The notes: generated by a model from the letters alone, not told the origin. DNA of 64,000 nt from Notamacropus eugenii (GCF_028372415.1 NC_092876.1:62210385-62274384), one strand, 5' to 3'. Shown: positions 46,401-52,599, counted from the first letter of the stretch. Translations and numbers: made by a program.

Positions 46401-48489
46401 GAGAGATAGAAAGAGGGAATATTTGCTTGCTTGATCTGGCAGGAGAAGGCATTTCTACACTGGGAGTTCTCACATCAGCAACACTGCAGGTATTTGACTT
46501 TGAAATATCAATGTTAGAGACTAGAACCCAGGTTGCTCAACTCTTATCTTCAGCCCTGTCCAGAGCTGGCCAGTGAACAGGACCTTAGAGGGCATCTGGT
46601 CAATGCCTGAGACGTGGCATGGTGACATGGAAAAGACATTCAATTTTTGGTCAGGAAGACCTGGGTTTTAATTCTTACCAGATTCTTGTTAGCCGTATGA
46701 CCCCTATTTCTTCATCTAGAGCAGGGGTGGGGGATCTGTGACCTTGAGGCCACATGTGGTCTTCTAGATCCTTGGGTAAGGCTTTTTGACTGAGTCTAAG
46801 TTTTACAGAATAAATCCTTTTATTGAGGGGGATTTGCTCTGTGAAGTCTGGATTCAGTCAAAGGGCTACACTTGAGGACCTAGAGGATCACATGTGGCCT
46901 TGAAGCCCAGGTTCCCTACCCCTGATTTAGAGGCAGCTAGGTGGTATATTAGTTAGAGTTCTGGATTTAGAATCAGGAAGACTGACCAGTGAACTGGGCC
47001 ATCCCCCTTATTTATGGGGCTTGGGAGGGTATCCAGGGATGGGGCACATGTGTACATAAAAGGGCTGGTGGGAGGCCCTCTCTGTAGGTAGGATGTATGG
47101 TGGTCCCCATGTGGTATGAGGCAGCATGGTAGAGTACCAAGGGCATTGGCTCTGGAGTTAGGGCTTTGTTTTTCTGTTTAGTCCTGTCCAACTCTCCATG
47201 ACCCCACTGGGGTTTTCTTGGCAAAGAAACTGGAGTGTTTTGCCATGTCTCCTCCAGCTCATTTTAGAGGGTTGTTGTGATGATCAAATGAGATAATATT
47301 TATAAAGTTCTTAGCCCAGTGCCTGGTGCATAGTAGGTAACTTCCTTCCTTCCTTCCTTCCTTCCTTCCTTCCTTCCTTCCTTCCTTCCTTCCTTCCTTC
47401 CTTCCTTCCTTCCTTCCTTCCTTCCTCCCTCCCTCCCTCCCTCCCTCCCTCCCTCCCTCCCTCCCTCCCTCCCTTCCTTCCTTCCTTCCTTCCTTCCTTC
47501 CTTCCTTCCTTCCTTCCTTCCTTCCTTCCTTCCCTCCCTCCCTCCCTCTCTCCCTCTCTCCCTCTCTCCCTCTCTATGAAGCATAACTGATACATAGCTT
47601 TCATGTTCCAATGTATTGGGTGGTTCCCTCTGTGGTTAAATCATGGGTGAACATGAACAAGAGTCATGCAAGGTGGGCATGATTGGATGGGTTGTGATCT
47701 GCATCATTCAGTCAATAAACATTTATTAAGCACCTGCTGTGTGCCAGGCACTATGTAAGCATCATTTGGGGAAAGCTTCCAGATGAATGACATCCCAGAT
47801 TCGTTCAAATACTTTGAGTTTTGAGGCTTACTCAATGCTTTTTCCTCAACACCTGGGTATAGTGGATAGAAAGCTAGACTCAGAATTAGCAAGGTCTGAG
47901 TTCAAATCCCACCTCAGATACTAGTTGTGTGATGCCAGACAAGGCCTCAGTTCCTCATCTGTATAACAAGGGGTTTGTGTTGGATAGCTATTAAGGTTCC
48001 TTCTAACTCTACATCCAGGATTTCAGCTTATGATCCCCTGTGAGGAAGGCAGGGGAAATTATCATTACCCCCATTTTACAGATGAAGAAACTAAGGCTCA
48101 GAGAAATGAATGACCCATCGATCAATCAATAAAGGACTTCTTAAGCACCTACTTTGTGTTAATCCCTGGGTCCCCCCTTTGACAGCTGAGAAATGTTGAT
48201 GTATGTGGCAGGATGGGGGCTCCAGGACCCTGCCCCCTCCCCCATCCCCTCACCTTGTGTCACCACCTTGCCGAAGACCGGCAGGCTGTCCAGAGTCGAG
48301 CAGTTCCACCGTCGGTTTCGAAACTGGTACTGGCACTCCTCGATGGCCAGCTGTGCCCCACGCCGCACAGAGTCCATCACCTCCAGGTTCCTCTTGCACA
48401 TCTGCACCTGCCTTTGGATCAGCCCCTTCAGCTTCTCGCAAGTCTCCTCATCAGAGATGCTGCCCACCGAGGACAACTTGGCCAGGTAC
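30959..48489 (-). CDS. WNT4: WNT4, secreted Wnt ligand (exons 2-5; exon 1 outside window)
   Basis: Spliced coding region: 48489-48254, 32430-32299, 32144-32002, 31426-30959 (minus strand). All visible junctions are GT/AG with matching phases. The joined product is 325 residues, corresponding to residues 27-351 of the 351-residue vertebrate WNT4; signal peptide and start codon lie beyond 64000. Wnt4 is a lipid-modified secreted ligand that binds Frizzled receptors and acts in female gonad, kidney and Mullerian duct development. All 24 conserved cysteines are present (4, 3, 1 and 16 in exons 2-5). Also present are the palmitoleoylated Ser212 in CHGVSGSC and N-glycosylation sites N88 (NCS) and N297 (NKT). 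No frameshift or stop is seen. Intron lengths are over 15.5 kb, 15,823, 154 and 575 bp. Identification by recognition of the WNT4 sequence is very secure. Confidence 0.97.
32002..32144 (-). CDS. WNT4: WNT4 exon 4
   Basis: 143 bp, entered in phase 1 (completes the Gly codon of SPEG) and leaving at a codon boundary with ...NEAGRK followed by GTGAGT. Encodes residues 149-196, including [20 protein letters not shown]. That block is strongly conserved across Wnts. I see no difference from human beyond the split codon. Confidence 0.96.
32299..32430 (-). CDS. WNT4: WNT4 exon 3
   Basis: 132 bp between a CTAACAG acceptor and a GTGAGT donor, phase 1 at both ends. Encodes residues 105-148, [20 protein letters not shown] through [20 protein letters not shown]. 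Intron 3 (32145-32298) is only 154 bp. Confidence 0.96.
32730..32950 (-). mobile_element. MIR/CORE-SINE in WNT4 intron 2
   Basis: Antisense copy: 'CATTTTACAGATGAGACAGG', 'AACTTATACAATTGGTAAGT', 'TATACTACACTGCCTCTC'. Confidence 0.72.
33211..33455 (+). mobile_element. tRNA-derived SINE with RTE/BovB-type tail
   Basis: Head 'GACAGGTAGGGTGATGGATA', middle 'CTCATTTGTCAAATGAGCTG', tail 'CCCCAAATGGGGTCAGAAAG AGTCAGGCATGAC'. The head shows a small deletion relative to other copies. It lies in WNT4 intron 2. Confidence 0.82.
33965..34420 (-). mobile_element. CR1/L3 LINE 3' end
   Basis: Antisense CR1/L3. 'AGAATTTCAGAGTTGGAAAG' is the reversed terminus. 'GGCAGCCCACTCCACTAGGG', 'GAAAGTTTTTCATGATATTG' and 'ACCATCCTGGTTGCCCACCT CTGGACACTCTCC' follow in order. 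Confidence 0.8.
34575..35730 (+). mobile_element. CR1/L3 LINE, C-terminal ORF2 and 3' UTR
   Basis: Sense copy. 'TTTTATCAATGACCTAGGTA' and 'CTAGAGTCAGGATCCAAAAA' resemble the end of the CR1 reverse transcriptase ORF. 'CCTCTTGAGTACTGTGTTCA' and 'GGTTGGATTAGATGATTACT AAAGTCC' are the 3' UTR and terminus. It faces the antisense CR1 copy just to its left. Confidence 0.75.
35950..36025 (-). mobile_element. CR1/L3 terminus, short fragment
   Basis: 'ATCATAGAATTTCAGAGTTG GAAGGGATTT' is the reversed CR1 3' terminus. Confidence 0.6.
36420..36600 (+). mobile_element. CORE-SINE remnant
   Basis: 'GACTAGGCATTAAGAGAACT', 'GTGCCTCAGTTTCCTTATCT' and 'CCTCACAGAGTTATTTTGAG' in SINE order. Confidence 0.65.
36601..37445. 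promoter_or_regulatory. Repeat-free part of WNT4 intron 2, candidate regulatory sequence
   Basis: About 850 bp without a recognisable interspersed repeat, including GC-rich 36700-37000. A short stretch at 37141-37215 has homeodomain-type TTAAT and CTAAT sites. No exon is evident. Regulatory function is inferred from position in a developmental gene's intron and absence of repeats. Confidence 0.3.
37940..38053. repeat. (CA)n/(GACA)n microsatellite
   Basis: Mixed ACACAC and ACAGAC units over about 110 bp, with an almost pure CA end at 38028-38052. It lies in WNT4 intron 2. Confidence 0.93.
38448..38800 (-). repeat. 33-bp tandem array, antisense orientation (~10 units)
   Basis: Units read 'CCCTCCCAGCTCTGACATTC' followed by 'TGTGTTCTAAGGG' on plus, period 33 bp, with moderate divergence (CCAGTATTC and CCAGTGTTC variants in the middle). 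A SINE-like 'GATCTAGGGCAAATCCCTGA' precedes it, so it appears to have grown from a SINE/CR1-type tail. Because 33 is divisible by 3, open frames persist on both strands with an 11-residue repeat, but I see no sign that they are genes. Confidence 0.92.
39065..39305 (+). mobile_element. CORE-SINE (MIR/Mar1-like)
   Basis: 'GGCTGCTAGTAAATAGAGCA' head, 'TGACCCTAGGCCAGTCACTT', 'GTAAAACAGAGATAATAACA' and 'TAGGTGCTTAATAAATGC' end. Confidence 0.8.
39600..40140 (+). repeat. Dispersed ~1-kb repeat family, split by a SINE
   Basis: Starts 'CAATGAACATTTATAGAGTG', 'CCATGTGCCAAGCACTGTGT', then resumes after the SINE with 'CATTGCCCTCAAGGTGCTCC CAGTCTAAT' and 'ATATTCCAGGAGGGGGTC'. The SINE insertion shows the family is older than that SINE. 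Confidence 0.6.
39688..39835 (+). mobile_element. tRNA-SINE inserted in dispersed repeat
   Basis: 'GACAGTGAGGTGGTGCAGTT GATAGAGCAC' to 'TAAGTCACTTAACCTTGATT GCCTCA' then an A-rich end. It is short, lacking the longer tail of the 9.5-kb copy. Confidence 0.8.
40670..40885 (-). mobile_element. MIR/CORE-SINE, near full length
   Basis: Antisense copy with 'CTACTATGTGCTAGGC', 'CTCACAACAACCCTGGGAAG', 'CCCCATTTTCCAGATGAGGA' and 'CACACAGCTAGTAAGTGTCT'. Confidence 0.85.
40945..41190 (-). repeat. Decayed 33-bp-type tandem array
   Basis: About seven diverged units in the same orientation as the 38.4-kb array, e.g. 'CCCTCCCAGCTCTGACATTC' then 'CATGTTTTAACATCCC'. Later units ('CTTTGATATCCTATGGCC') retain the spacing but have lost much sequence. 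Confidence 0.65.
41430..41462. repeat. (TG)n short microsatellite
   Basis: 'GTGTGTGTGTGTGTATGC' and following ATGCATGTG. Confidence 0.8.
41470..42225. other. Intron 2 sequence, no gene seen
   Basis: G-rich, with GTGGGT and GGGGTGG patches. SINE-like remnants lie at 41930-42180 ('CTGACTGACTGGGTGACTTT', 'TTTTACAGAGCAGGAAACTG'). Nothing supports a gene. Confidence 0.45.
42230..42690 (+). mobile_element. L2-like LINE 3' end
   Basis: 'CACCTCATTCAGGAAGCTTT CCCTGATTC' and 'TTGAATTGTAAGTTTCTCAA GGGTAGGGAC' match the L2 3' pattern. Confidence 0.65.
42850..43025 (-). mobile_element. tRNA-derived SINE, antisense
   Basis: 'GAGGAAACTGAGGAAAACAA', 'TTGCCCAGGGTCACACAGCT', 'TTTGAACTCAGGTCCTCCTG' and 'CTATCCACTGTGCCACCTAG' are the reversed SINE. 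Confidence 0.85.
43035..43225 (+). mobile_element. CORE-SINE remnant with internal duplication
   Basis: 'GTGGAAAGGGCACAGGATTT' to 'CATCTGAAGAACAGGGATAA'. The 22-base unit around 'CCACTTGTTCCTGGCTGTGT' (43107-43128) is immediately repeated at 43129-43150. Confidence 0.65.
43225..44265 (+). repeat. Dispersed ~1-kb repeat family, longest copy
   Basis: Starts 'CAACAATCATTTAAGTTC' and 'AGAAGAGTTCCTGCTCTCAA'. A CR1-tail unit pair (43335-43390) and a TA/TG microsatellite (43420-43560) interrupt it. It resumes 'GAGCAGGCCATTCCAGGCAT GGGAGGCAGCC', 'CTATTTGATCCTGGAGGAAA TAG', 'CCTATTGCATTGGTCCAAGG' and 'GGACTGGATATGTGGGGTGA G'. It is the most complete copy here and shows no coding frame. Confidence 0.6.
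43420..43565. repeat. (TA/TG)n and (GA)n microsatellite
   Basis: ATATATAC, GTATGTATGTGTG and CATACATACATA units, then GAGAGAGATAGACAGAGAG. Locally self-complementary. Confidence 0.9.
44455..44785 (+). repeat. 33-bp tandem array, sense orientation (~10 units)
   Basis: Units such as 'AGAATGTCAGAGCTGGGAGG' followed by 'GCCCTTAGAACAT'. It is more diverged than the 54.8-kb array (GACACAGAAGG, GCTAGAAGG variants). It is broken by the LTR at 44786-45342, and one further unit-like piece follows at 45348-45395. Confidence 0.88.
44786..45342 (+). mobile_element. Solo LTR (endogenous retrovirus fossil)
   Basis: 557 bp starting TGTAAAAGC and ending GCTGTTACA, thus TG...CA. Flanks are GAGGG (44781-44785) and GAGGA (45343-45347), a probable 4-5 bp target duplication with one later change. 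It has CCAAT boxes at 44943-44947 and, inverted, 45012-45016, and a TATAAA-type box near 45069. No internal retroviral genes adjoin, so it is a single LTR left by recombination. Family not determined; the near-intact ends suggest moderate age. It interrupts the 33-bp array, so the array is older. Confidence 0.78.
45470..45870 (-). mobile_element. Probable L1 ORF1 fragment
   Basis: The minus strand gives Glu/Lys/Gln-rich coiled-coil-like stretches (for example [15 protein letters not shown]) typical of the marsupial L1 ORF1 region, with interruptions. The AT-rich composition fits L1. No adjacent ORF2 is seen. Confidence 0.45.
46030..46400 (+). repeat. Dispersed ~1-kb repeat family, 5' part
   Basis: 'CAAAACACATTTGTTAAGTG CTTGCTGTGTGCC', 'GCTGGGATACAAAGAAAGGC', 'GGAAAGGCCTTTTCCAGAAA' and 'GGAGGCATTCCAAGCCTGGG' follow the family order. 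Confidence 0.6.
46579..46985 (+). repeat. Duplicated segment, copy A (intron 2)
   Basis: About 403 bp nearly identical in order to 48774-49177: a SINE remnant, an 8-bp target duplication, the hAT element, and the first ~50 bp of another SINE. It is bracketed by CCAGTGAAC at 46570-46578 and 46986-46994. It stops in mid-SINE, whereas the other copy continues into a complete SINE, so this looks like the derived copy. Confidence 0.85.
46722..46924. mobile_element. Non-autonomous hAT-type DNA transposon (copy A)
   Basis: 203 bp with terminal inverted repeats CAGGGGTGGGGGATCTG and, inverted, CCTACCCCTG. The 8-bp flanks are ATCTAGAG (46714-46721) and ATTTAGAG (46925-46932), which fits hAT. The internal halves are partly palindromic (AAATCCTTTTATT / GGATTTGCTCTG region). 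There is no transposase. Confidence 0.82.
47160..47265 (-). mobile_element. RTE-type SINE tail, antisense
   Basis: 'TTTAGTCCTGTCCAACTCTC', 'CCCCACTGGGGTTTTCTTGG' and 'TTTTGCCATGTCTCCTCC'. Only the 3' half is present. A MIR-like 3' end follows (47266-47335). Confidence 0.78.
47336..47577. repeat. (CTTC)n/(CTCC)n pyrimidine tetranucleotide tract
   Basis: About 240 bp of pure C/T on plus (GGAA/GGGA/GAGGGA on the WNT4-sense strand), in blocks TTCC, CTCC, TTCC, CTCC, then CTCTCC. It lies in WNT4 intron 2, 0.68 kb downstream of exon 2. Confidence 0.95.
47690..48180. other. Repeat remnants upstream of exon 2 donor side
   Basis: A short 'GTCAATAAACATTTATTAAG CACCTGCTGTGTGCC' piece (47709-47760), a SINE at about 47850-48000 (+), an antisense MIR-like piece at 48055-48110, and another 'GGACTTCTTAAGCACCTACT' piece at 48130-48170. 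No gene content. Confidence 0.6.
48254..48489 (-). CDS. WNT4: WNT4 exon 2
   Basis: 236 bp, entered after CCCCAG with a single G that completes a codon begun in exon 1, and leaving with GTGAGG. Encodes residues 27-104, from [20 protein letters not shown] to VFGKVVTQ, including the glycosylation site WNCST (N88). Because the first codon is split, translation cannot start here. The visible open frame upstream of the acceptor is intron. Confidence 0.96.
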
Positions 48490-48559
48490 CTGGGGAAGGA
48501 GAGAGGGGACAGCGAGCAGGTGAGGTGGCGGCCCTGTAGACCCGCTCTCTGCCCAATCC

Positions 48560-48773
48560 CAGAAGCCCAGCGCTGGAAGGGATCTCTCAGCTGGCACATC
48601 CAGCCCCACCCCGAACAGGGCTCTCCTCTATGATGCAGCTCCCACTTGAAGAGAACCAGTGACTGGGAACTCACTACCCCTCAAGGGCATCCATTTCAAC
48701 ACTTTAGGTGGTCAGGAAAGTTTTCCTCCCTGAATTATATTATACTAGAATCTATACTGTCTATACTAGAACG
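48560..48773 (-). mobile_element. CR1/L3 LINE 3' fragment
   Basis: 'AGCGCTGGAAGGGATCTCTC', 'AACCAGTGACTGGGAACTCA CTACC' and 'TCAGGAAAGTTTTCCTCC' match the antisense CR1/L3 3' UTR. It begins only about 70 bp into intron 1 from exon 2. Confidence 0.7.
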
Positions 48774-49177
48774 GACCTCAGAGGGCATCTGGTCGGTGCC
48801 TAAGAGGCAGCATAGTGAAGTGGAAAACATGTTCAATTTTTGGTCAGGAAGAGGTTCAAATCCTTACCAGATTCTTGTTAGCTATATGACCCCTGTTTCT
48901 TCATCTAGAGCAGGGGTGGGGGATCTGTGGCCTTGAGGCCACATATGGCCTTCTAGGTCCTTGGGTGAGGCTTTTTGACTGAGTCTAAGTTTTACAGAAC
49001 AAATCCTTTTATTAAGGGTGATTTGTTCTGTGAAGTCTGGATTCAGTCAAAGGGCTACACTTGAGGACTTAGAGGATCACATCACATGATCACTTTGAGG
49101 CTCAGTTCCCTACCCCTGGTTTAGAGGCAGCTAGGTGGTATATTAGTTAGAGCTCTGGACTTAAGAATCAGGAAGAC
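48774..49177 (+). repeat. Duplicated segment, copy B (intron 1)
   Basis: Counterpart of 46579-46985. Here the right-hand SINE continues intact past 49177 and the left flank runs into a CR1 piece. This copy therefore looks like the original locus. Confidence 0.85.
48911..49118. mobile_element. Non-autonomous hAT-type DNA transposon (copy B)
   Basis: 208 bp, same terminal repeats as copy A, with 8-bp flanks ATCTAGAG (48903-48910) and GTTTAGAG (49119-49126). A short CACAT duplication near 49079-49087 and loss of GTGGCCT distinguish it from copy A. Confidence 0.82.
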
Positions 49178-49385
49178 CCGAGTTCAAAATCTGCCCCAGA
49201 CACCTACTTAATTCTGTGACCCTGGACAAACCACTTAATTTTTGTTTGTCTCAGTTACCTTGTCTGTCAAGTGGGGATAATAATAGCACCTCCCTCACAG
49301 GTTTATTGTGAGGATCAAATGATTTGATATTTGTAAAGTGCTTTGTGAAACATAAACTGCTATATAGCTTACTATTAATTTTAAT
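49127..49385 (+). mobile_element. CORE-SINE (MIR/Mar1-like)
   Basis: 'GCAGCTAGGTGGTATATTAG', 'CCCGAGTTCAAAATC', 'GTCAAGTGGGGATAATAATA GCACC' and 'GTGAGGATCAAATGATTTGA'. Full length; the hAT element inserted beside its 5' end. Confidence 0.85.
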
Positions 49386-49394
49386 GATTTTGTG

Positions 49395-49645
49395 GTTCAG
49401 TTGTTTCAGTCGTGTCCAACTCTCTGTGACCCCATCTGGGGTTTTCTTGGCAGAGATACTGGAGGAATTTGACGTTTCCTTCTCCAGCTCATTTTACAGA
49501 TGAAGAAACTGAGGCTAACACAGTTAAGTGACTTGCCCAGGGTCACACGGTTAGTAAGTGTCTGAGGCCAGATTTCAACTCAGGAAAATGAGTGTCCTGA
49601 CTTCAGGCCTGGCACTCTATCCACTGTGCCATGTAGCTGCCCATT
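49395..49645 (-). mobile_element. tRNA-derived SINE with RTE/BovB-type tail
   Basis: Antisense, near full length: 'TCAGTCGTGTCCAACTCTCT', 'CCCCATCTGGGGTTTTCTTG', 'CTCCAGCTCATTTTACAGAT' and 'CACTGTGCCATGTAGCTGCC'. Inverted relative to the SINE just left of it. Confidence 0.88.
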
Positions 49646-49915
49646 AATAATAACTAACATTTATACGGCACCTCCTATGTGCCAGCTATTGTGCTAATCA
49701 CTTTACAACGATAATTTCTTTTGATTCTCACAACAACCCTGGTAGATAGGTGTTATTATTGTCCTTATTTTTACAGATGAGCAAACTGAGACTGGCAGAG
49801 GTTAAGTGACTTGCCCAGGGTCATGTAGCTAGTAAGTTGTCTGAGGCTGGATTTGAACTCAGGTCTTCCTGACTGCCGGTTTGGGGCTGTCTCTACTATG
49901 CCACCTCCCTGTCTC
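49646..49915 (-). mobile_element. MIR/CORE-SINE, near full length
   Basis: 'CTCCTATGTGCCAGCTATTG', 'CTCACAACAACCCTGGTAGA', 'GACTTGCCCAGGGTCATGTA' and 'TTTGAACTCAGGTCTTCCTG'. Confidence 0.85.
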
Positions 49916-51464
49916 TCACTGTTATTAATCTGTATGAAGAGTTTGGTTCCTCCCAGCTCTGATGCTGTGATCCTCTGAAGCCCCTCTTCTGGAGGCAGCC
50001 TGTTCTACTTGCAGAGTTTTCATCTAAGAAGCTGTTTCTGCTGAACTGAAATCTGTTTTCCTGGAACCTTGTTCTGCCTGCTGGGATCTCCTCCAACTCC
50101 AGAGGACAAGGACCTGGGTGGGTGTGAATCCCAGTACTGCTATGAATTGCCTCGGCTTCCCTGGACAAGCTGAGCCCTCTCTTCGGGCTGTAGCTTCCTC
50201 TCAGGCCCCTTCTAGCTCCAGGTCCTCAGATTCCATGAGGTACCAGGGCTTCTTTCTCAGGAGTTCTGGACACTGCTAGAAACTCCAAGTTAGACTCTCA
50301 GGAACTGTCCTGCCTTGGGGACCAGGCCCATGTGCCAAGCTTTCTCCTGGCTTGGCAGCTGCTCTTTCCTCCCTTCTCTGCTCTCAGGACTCTCAGGAAG
50401 CCATGGGGGTGGGGAGGGTGGTGGCGCTCTCTGCCATGTCAATGTGCCCTGTCTTCCTGCCCAGGAAACACCCTGGCCAAGCACTACTAGGAAAAATCTG
50501 AGGTCCCTTGGAGTTAGCCAAAATCAGCAGCCAGCACGGGGCGCCTGGCAGCTGTCACCCCTCACCACAGGGCTCCCTTGACACCCAGTCAGCTCCTCCT
50601 CATGACCACCACCCTCTCAAGTCCACACTTGGCGCACCTCACTGGGTTACCCAAGGCTCCCACCATGCTGAATTCTGTGGTGCCCTGGAGCGTGGAGGCT
50701 GTGATAAAATCAGCTTATGCCTCCGTAGTACTTTAAGGTTTATGAGGGTCGGTCAGCTCTCAAAACAATTTAGTAAGCATTTATGAAGTGCCTACTGTGT
50801 GCCAGGCACTGACCTGAGTGCTGGGGATGAAAAAAGGCCAAAGAGGTCTGAGGCTGCTGAAGGAAAGGGAGCATGACATCGTGGAAAGAACAGCACACTA
50901 GGAATTAAAAAGACCTGGGTTCAAGTTCTGGTCCCATTGCCAACTTCTTGTGTGACCAGTGGCAAGTCACTCTGAATCTGTTTTCTCTTCTATAAAATGA
51001 AAAGTCTGATTGGGTTGGATGAGCTGGAGAGCCCCTTCTGGTACTGAGTTTCTGATCCCAAATGCTAGAGTCAGCCTTGAACCCCAATTGAACTCCAAGT
51101 CTTTTCACTTTACTAGGTACTGCCATTCCCAGCAATTGCCTGGGAACCATCACTTCATTGACTTTGTCTCCCTGTGGTCCTGCTCGAAAGGCCTTCTCCT
51201 AATTCCCCCTACACCCATCCCCTGAAGAGAGAGGCCTGGATCCTTTGGGTCATAACCCCACCACAGGGTATAAGAGTGAGTTGGGATGAGAACAACGTAA
51301 ACCTTCTTGAGCTGTGGCTCCTCATCTTCCTTCCCACATTTCCTTCCCCTTTCTTTGGATCTACAGATTCCTAGGGCTTGCAGTGCTGTGATATACTTTA
51401 GGATGTAGACCATAGAAAGCCATTCCCCCAGGCAGGAAGGTCGCCTTTGGAGAAGCCAATGCTC
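49916..51464. other. Intron 1, mostly unassigned
   Basis: CR1-type tail fragments lie near 49945-49975 and 50200-50240. A MIR-like '3-prime' block lies at 50765-50830 ('GCATTTATGAAGTGCCTACT'), followed by a SINE at about 50870-51060. 50240-50760 has no clear repeat and no exon. Confidence 0.45.
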
Positions 51465-51665
51465 TGAAGCCCCTGGAATTGCAGAATCTCAGAGCTGAAA
51501 GGGATTGGAGGTGGGCGATATCTTATTCAAACCACTCCCTGAGAAAAGAAACCCCCTGTACAACTTCTGGACTAGTAGTTATCTACTCCCTGTTTGAAGC
51601 CCTTGAGTGTTAGGAAACTCACCTGCAGAAGGGATCCTTCTAGTTTTGGACAGCTCAGAATTTAA
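51465..51665 (-). mobile_element. CR1/L3 LINE 3' fragment
   Basis: 'GCAGAATCTCAGAGCTGAAA GGGATTGG', 'CAACTTCTGGACTAGTAGTT' and 'TGTTAGGAAACTC' match antisense CR1/L3. Confidence 0.65.
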
Positions 51666-51849
51666 GAGATGACAGAATGAATGGTCAGGGCTGGAGGTGA
51701 GGAGGGTATGTCACAGAAACAGAGATAGTTTGAGAGAGACAGAGACAGAGAGGAAGGAAAAGAGATTGGGAGACTTGGACAAAGAAGTGGTGTTTCTCTT
51801 CTGCTCATTTCATCTAAGCACCCAGCTATGTACCCATCTTCCCTCCCAC

Positions 51850-51930
51850 CTCTCCATCCATCCATCCATCCATTCATCCATCCATCCACCCATCCATCCA
51901 TCCATCCACCCATTCACTCACCCATACATC
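51850..51930. repeat. (CATC)n microsatellite
   Basis: CCATCCATCCAT units with CATTC and CACCC variants. Confidence 0.93.
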
Positions 51931-52126
51931 CTTATTCCTATATTTTCGAACTCTTCTCTCTCCCCTCAGGACTACCTTGCTTGATGAGAAAATGGCTCTT
52001 TAGGGGAAAGATTCTGGGGAGTCTTATAAAATGAGAGCTAACCTATGTCCTCTTACCCCTGGCCCTTCATCCTCTCACCCTCAGATGCTGACCCTGACCC
52101 CTTTCTGTTGTGCATAGCACCAAAGG

Positions 52127-52139
52127 CCTGCAGGGGGCA
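52127..52139 (+). promoter_or_regulatory. CTCF-like motif
   Basis: CCTGCAGGGGGCA fits CCWSYAGRKGGCR exactly. It sits in non-repetitive intron 1 sequence. Binding not demonstrated. Confidence 0.4.
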
Positions 52140-52369
52140 CCAACAGCCAAGCTTGTGGTGTGAGTCTGTGGCTTCTCTAAGATACCCAGGCATCTGGAGG
52201 GGTCCCCCATTGAAGGGGCAGGGAGTATGGCCCTCTAGGCCCCTTTTGGACAGAGGCTACAATGCAGCTGACCAGGTCCCAAGGGACTGGGGAGAAGGTT
52301 GCTGCGTCCCCAGGATCCCCACAGTGCTGGGGAACCATGGTTGGGGACTGTTCCTCACTTCCTCGTCCC

Positions 52370-52530
52370 TGCTTATAACCATCTTTGTCTTCTCTCTGAC
52401 TTTTACTGGTTGTGTGACCTTGGGCAAAGTGCTTCTCCTCTTTGGGCCTCAGTTTTCCCTTTGAAAAATGAGGGACTTGAAATAGATGACCTTTGAGGTT
52501 ATGCATTCTGGCTCTAAACCCCATGATCCG
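52370..52530 (+). mobile_element. CORE-SINE with CR1-type tail
   Basis: 'GGTTGTGTGACCTTGGGCAA', 'GGGCCTCAGTTTTCCCTTTG', then 'GACCTTTGAGGTTATGCATT CTGGCTC'. Confidence 0.7.
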
Positions 52531-52599
52531 TCTCCTCTCCGAAATGTTGGCCTGTGATAGAAATAGAGTCTGTACCTCTTTCTTTCAGCATTGTGTGTC

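Noticed and set aside
47300-47611. Lys/Glu/Gly/Arg-rich open frames
   Set aside because: Translation of a GGAA/GGGA simple repeat.
48159-48674. 171-codon minus-strand open frame including WNT4 exon 2 plus flanks, starting at an ATG upstream
   Set aside because: The parts outside 48254-48489 are intron. The acceptor CCCCAG and donor GTGAGG and the known WNT4 exon structure set the limits.
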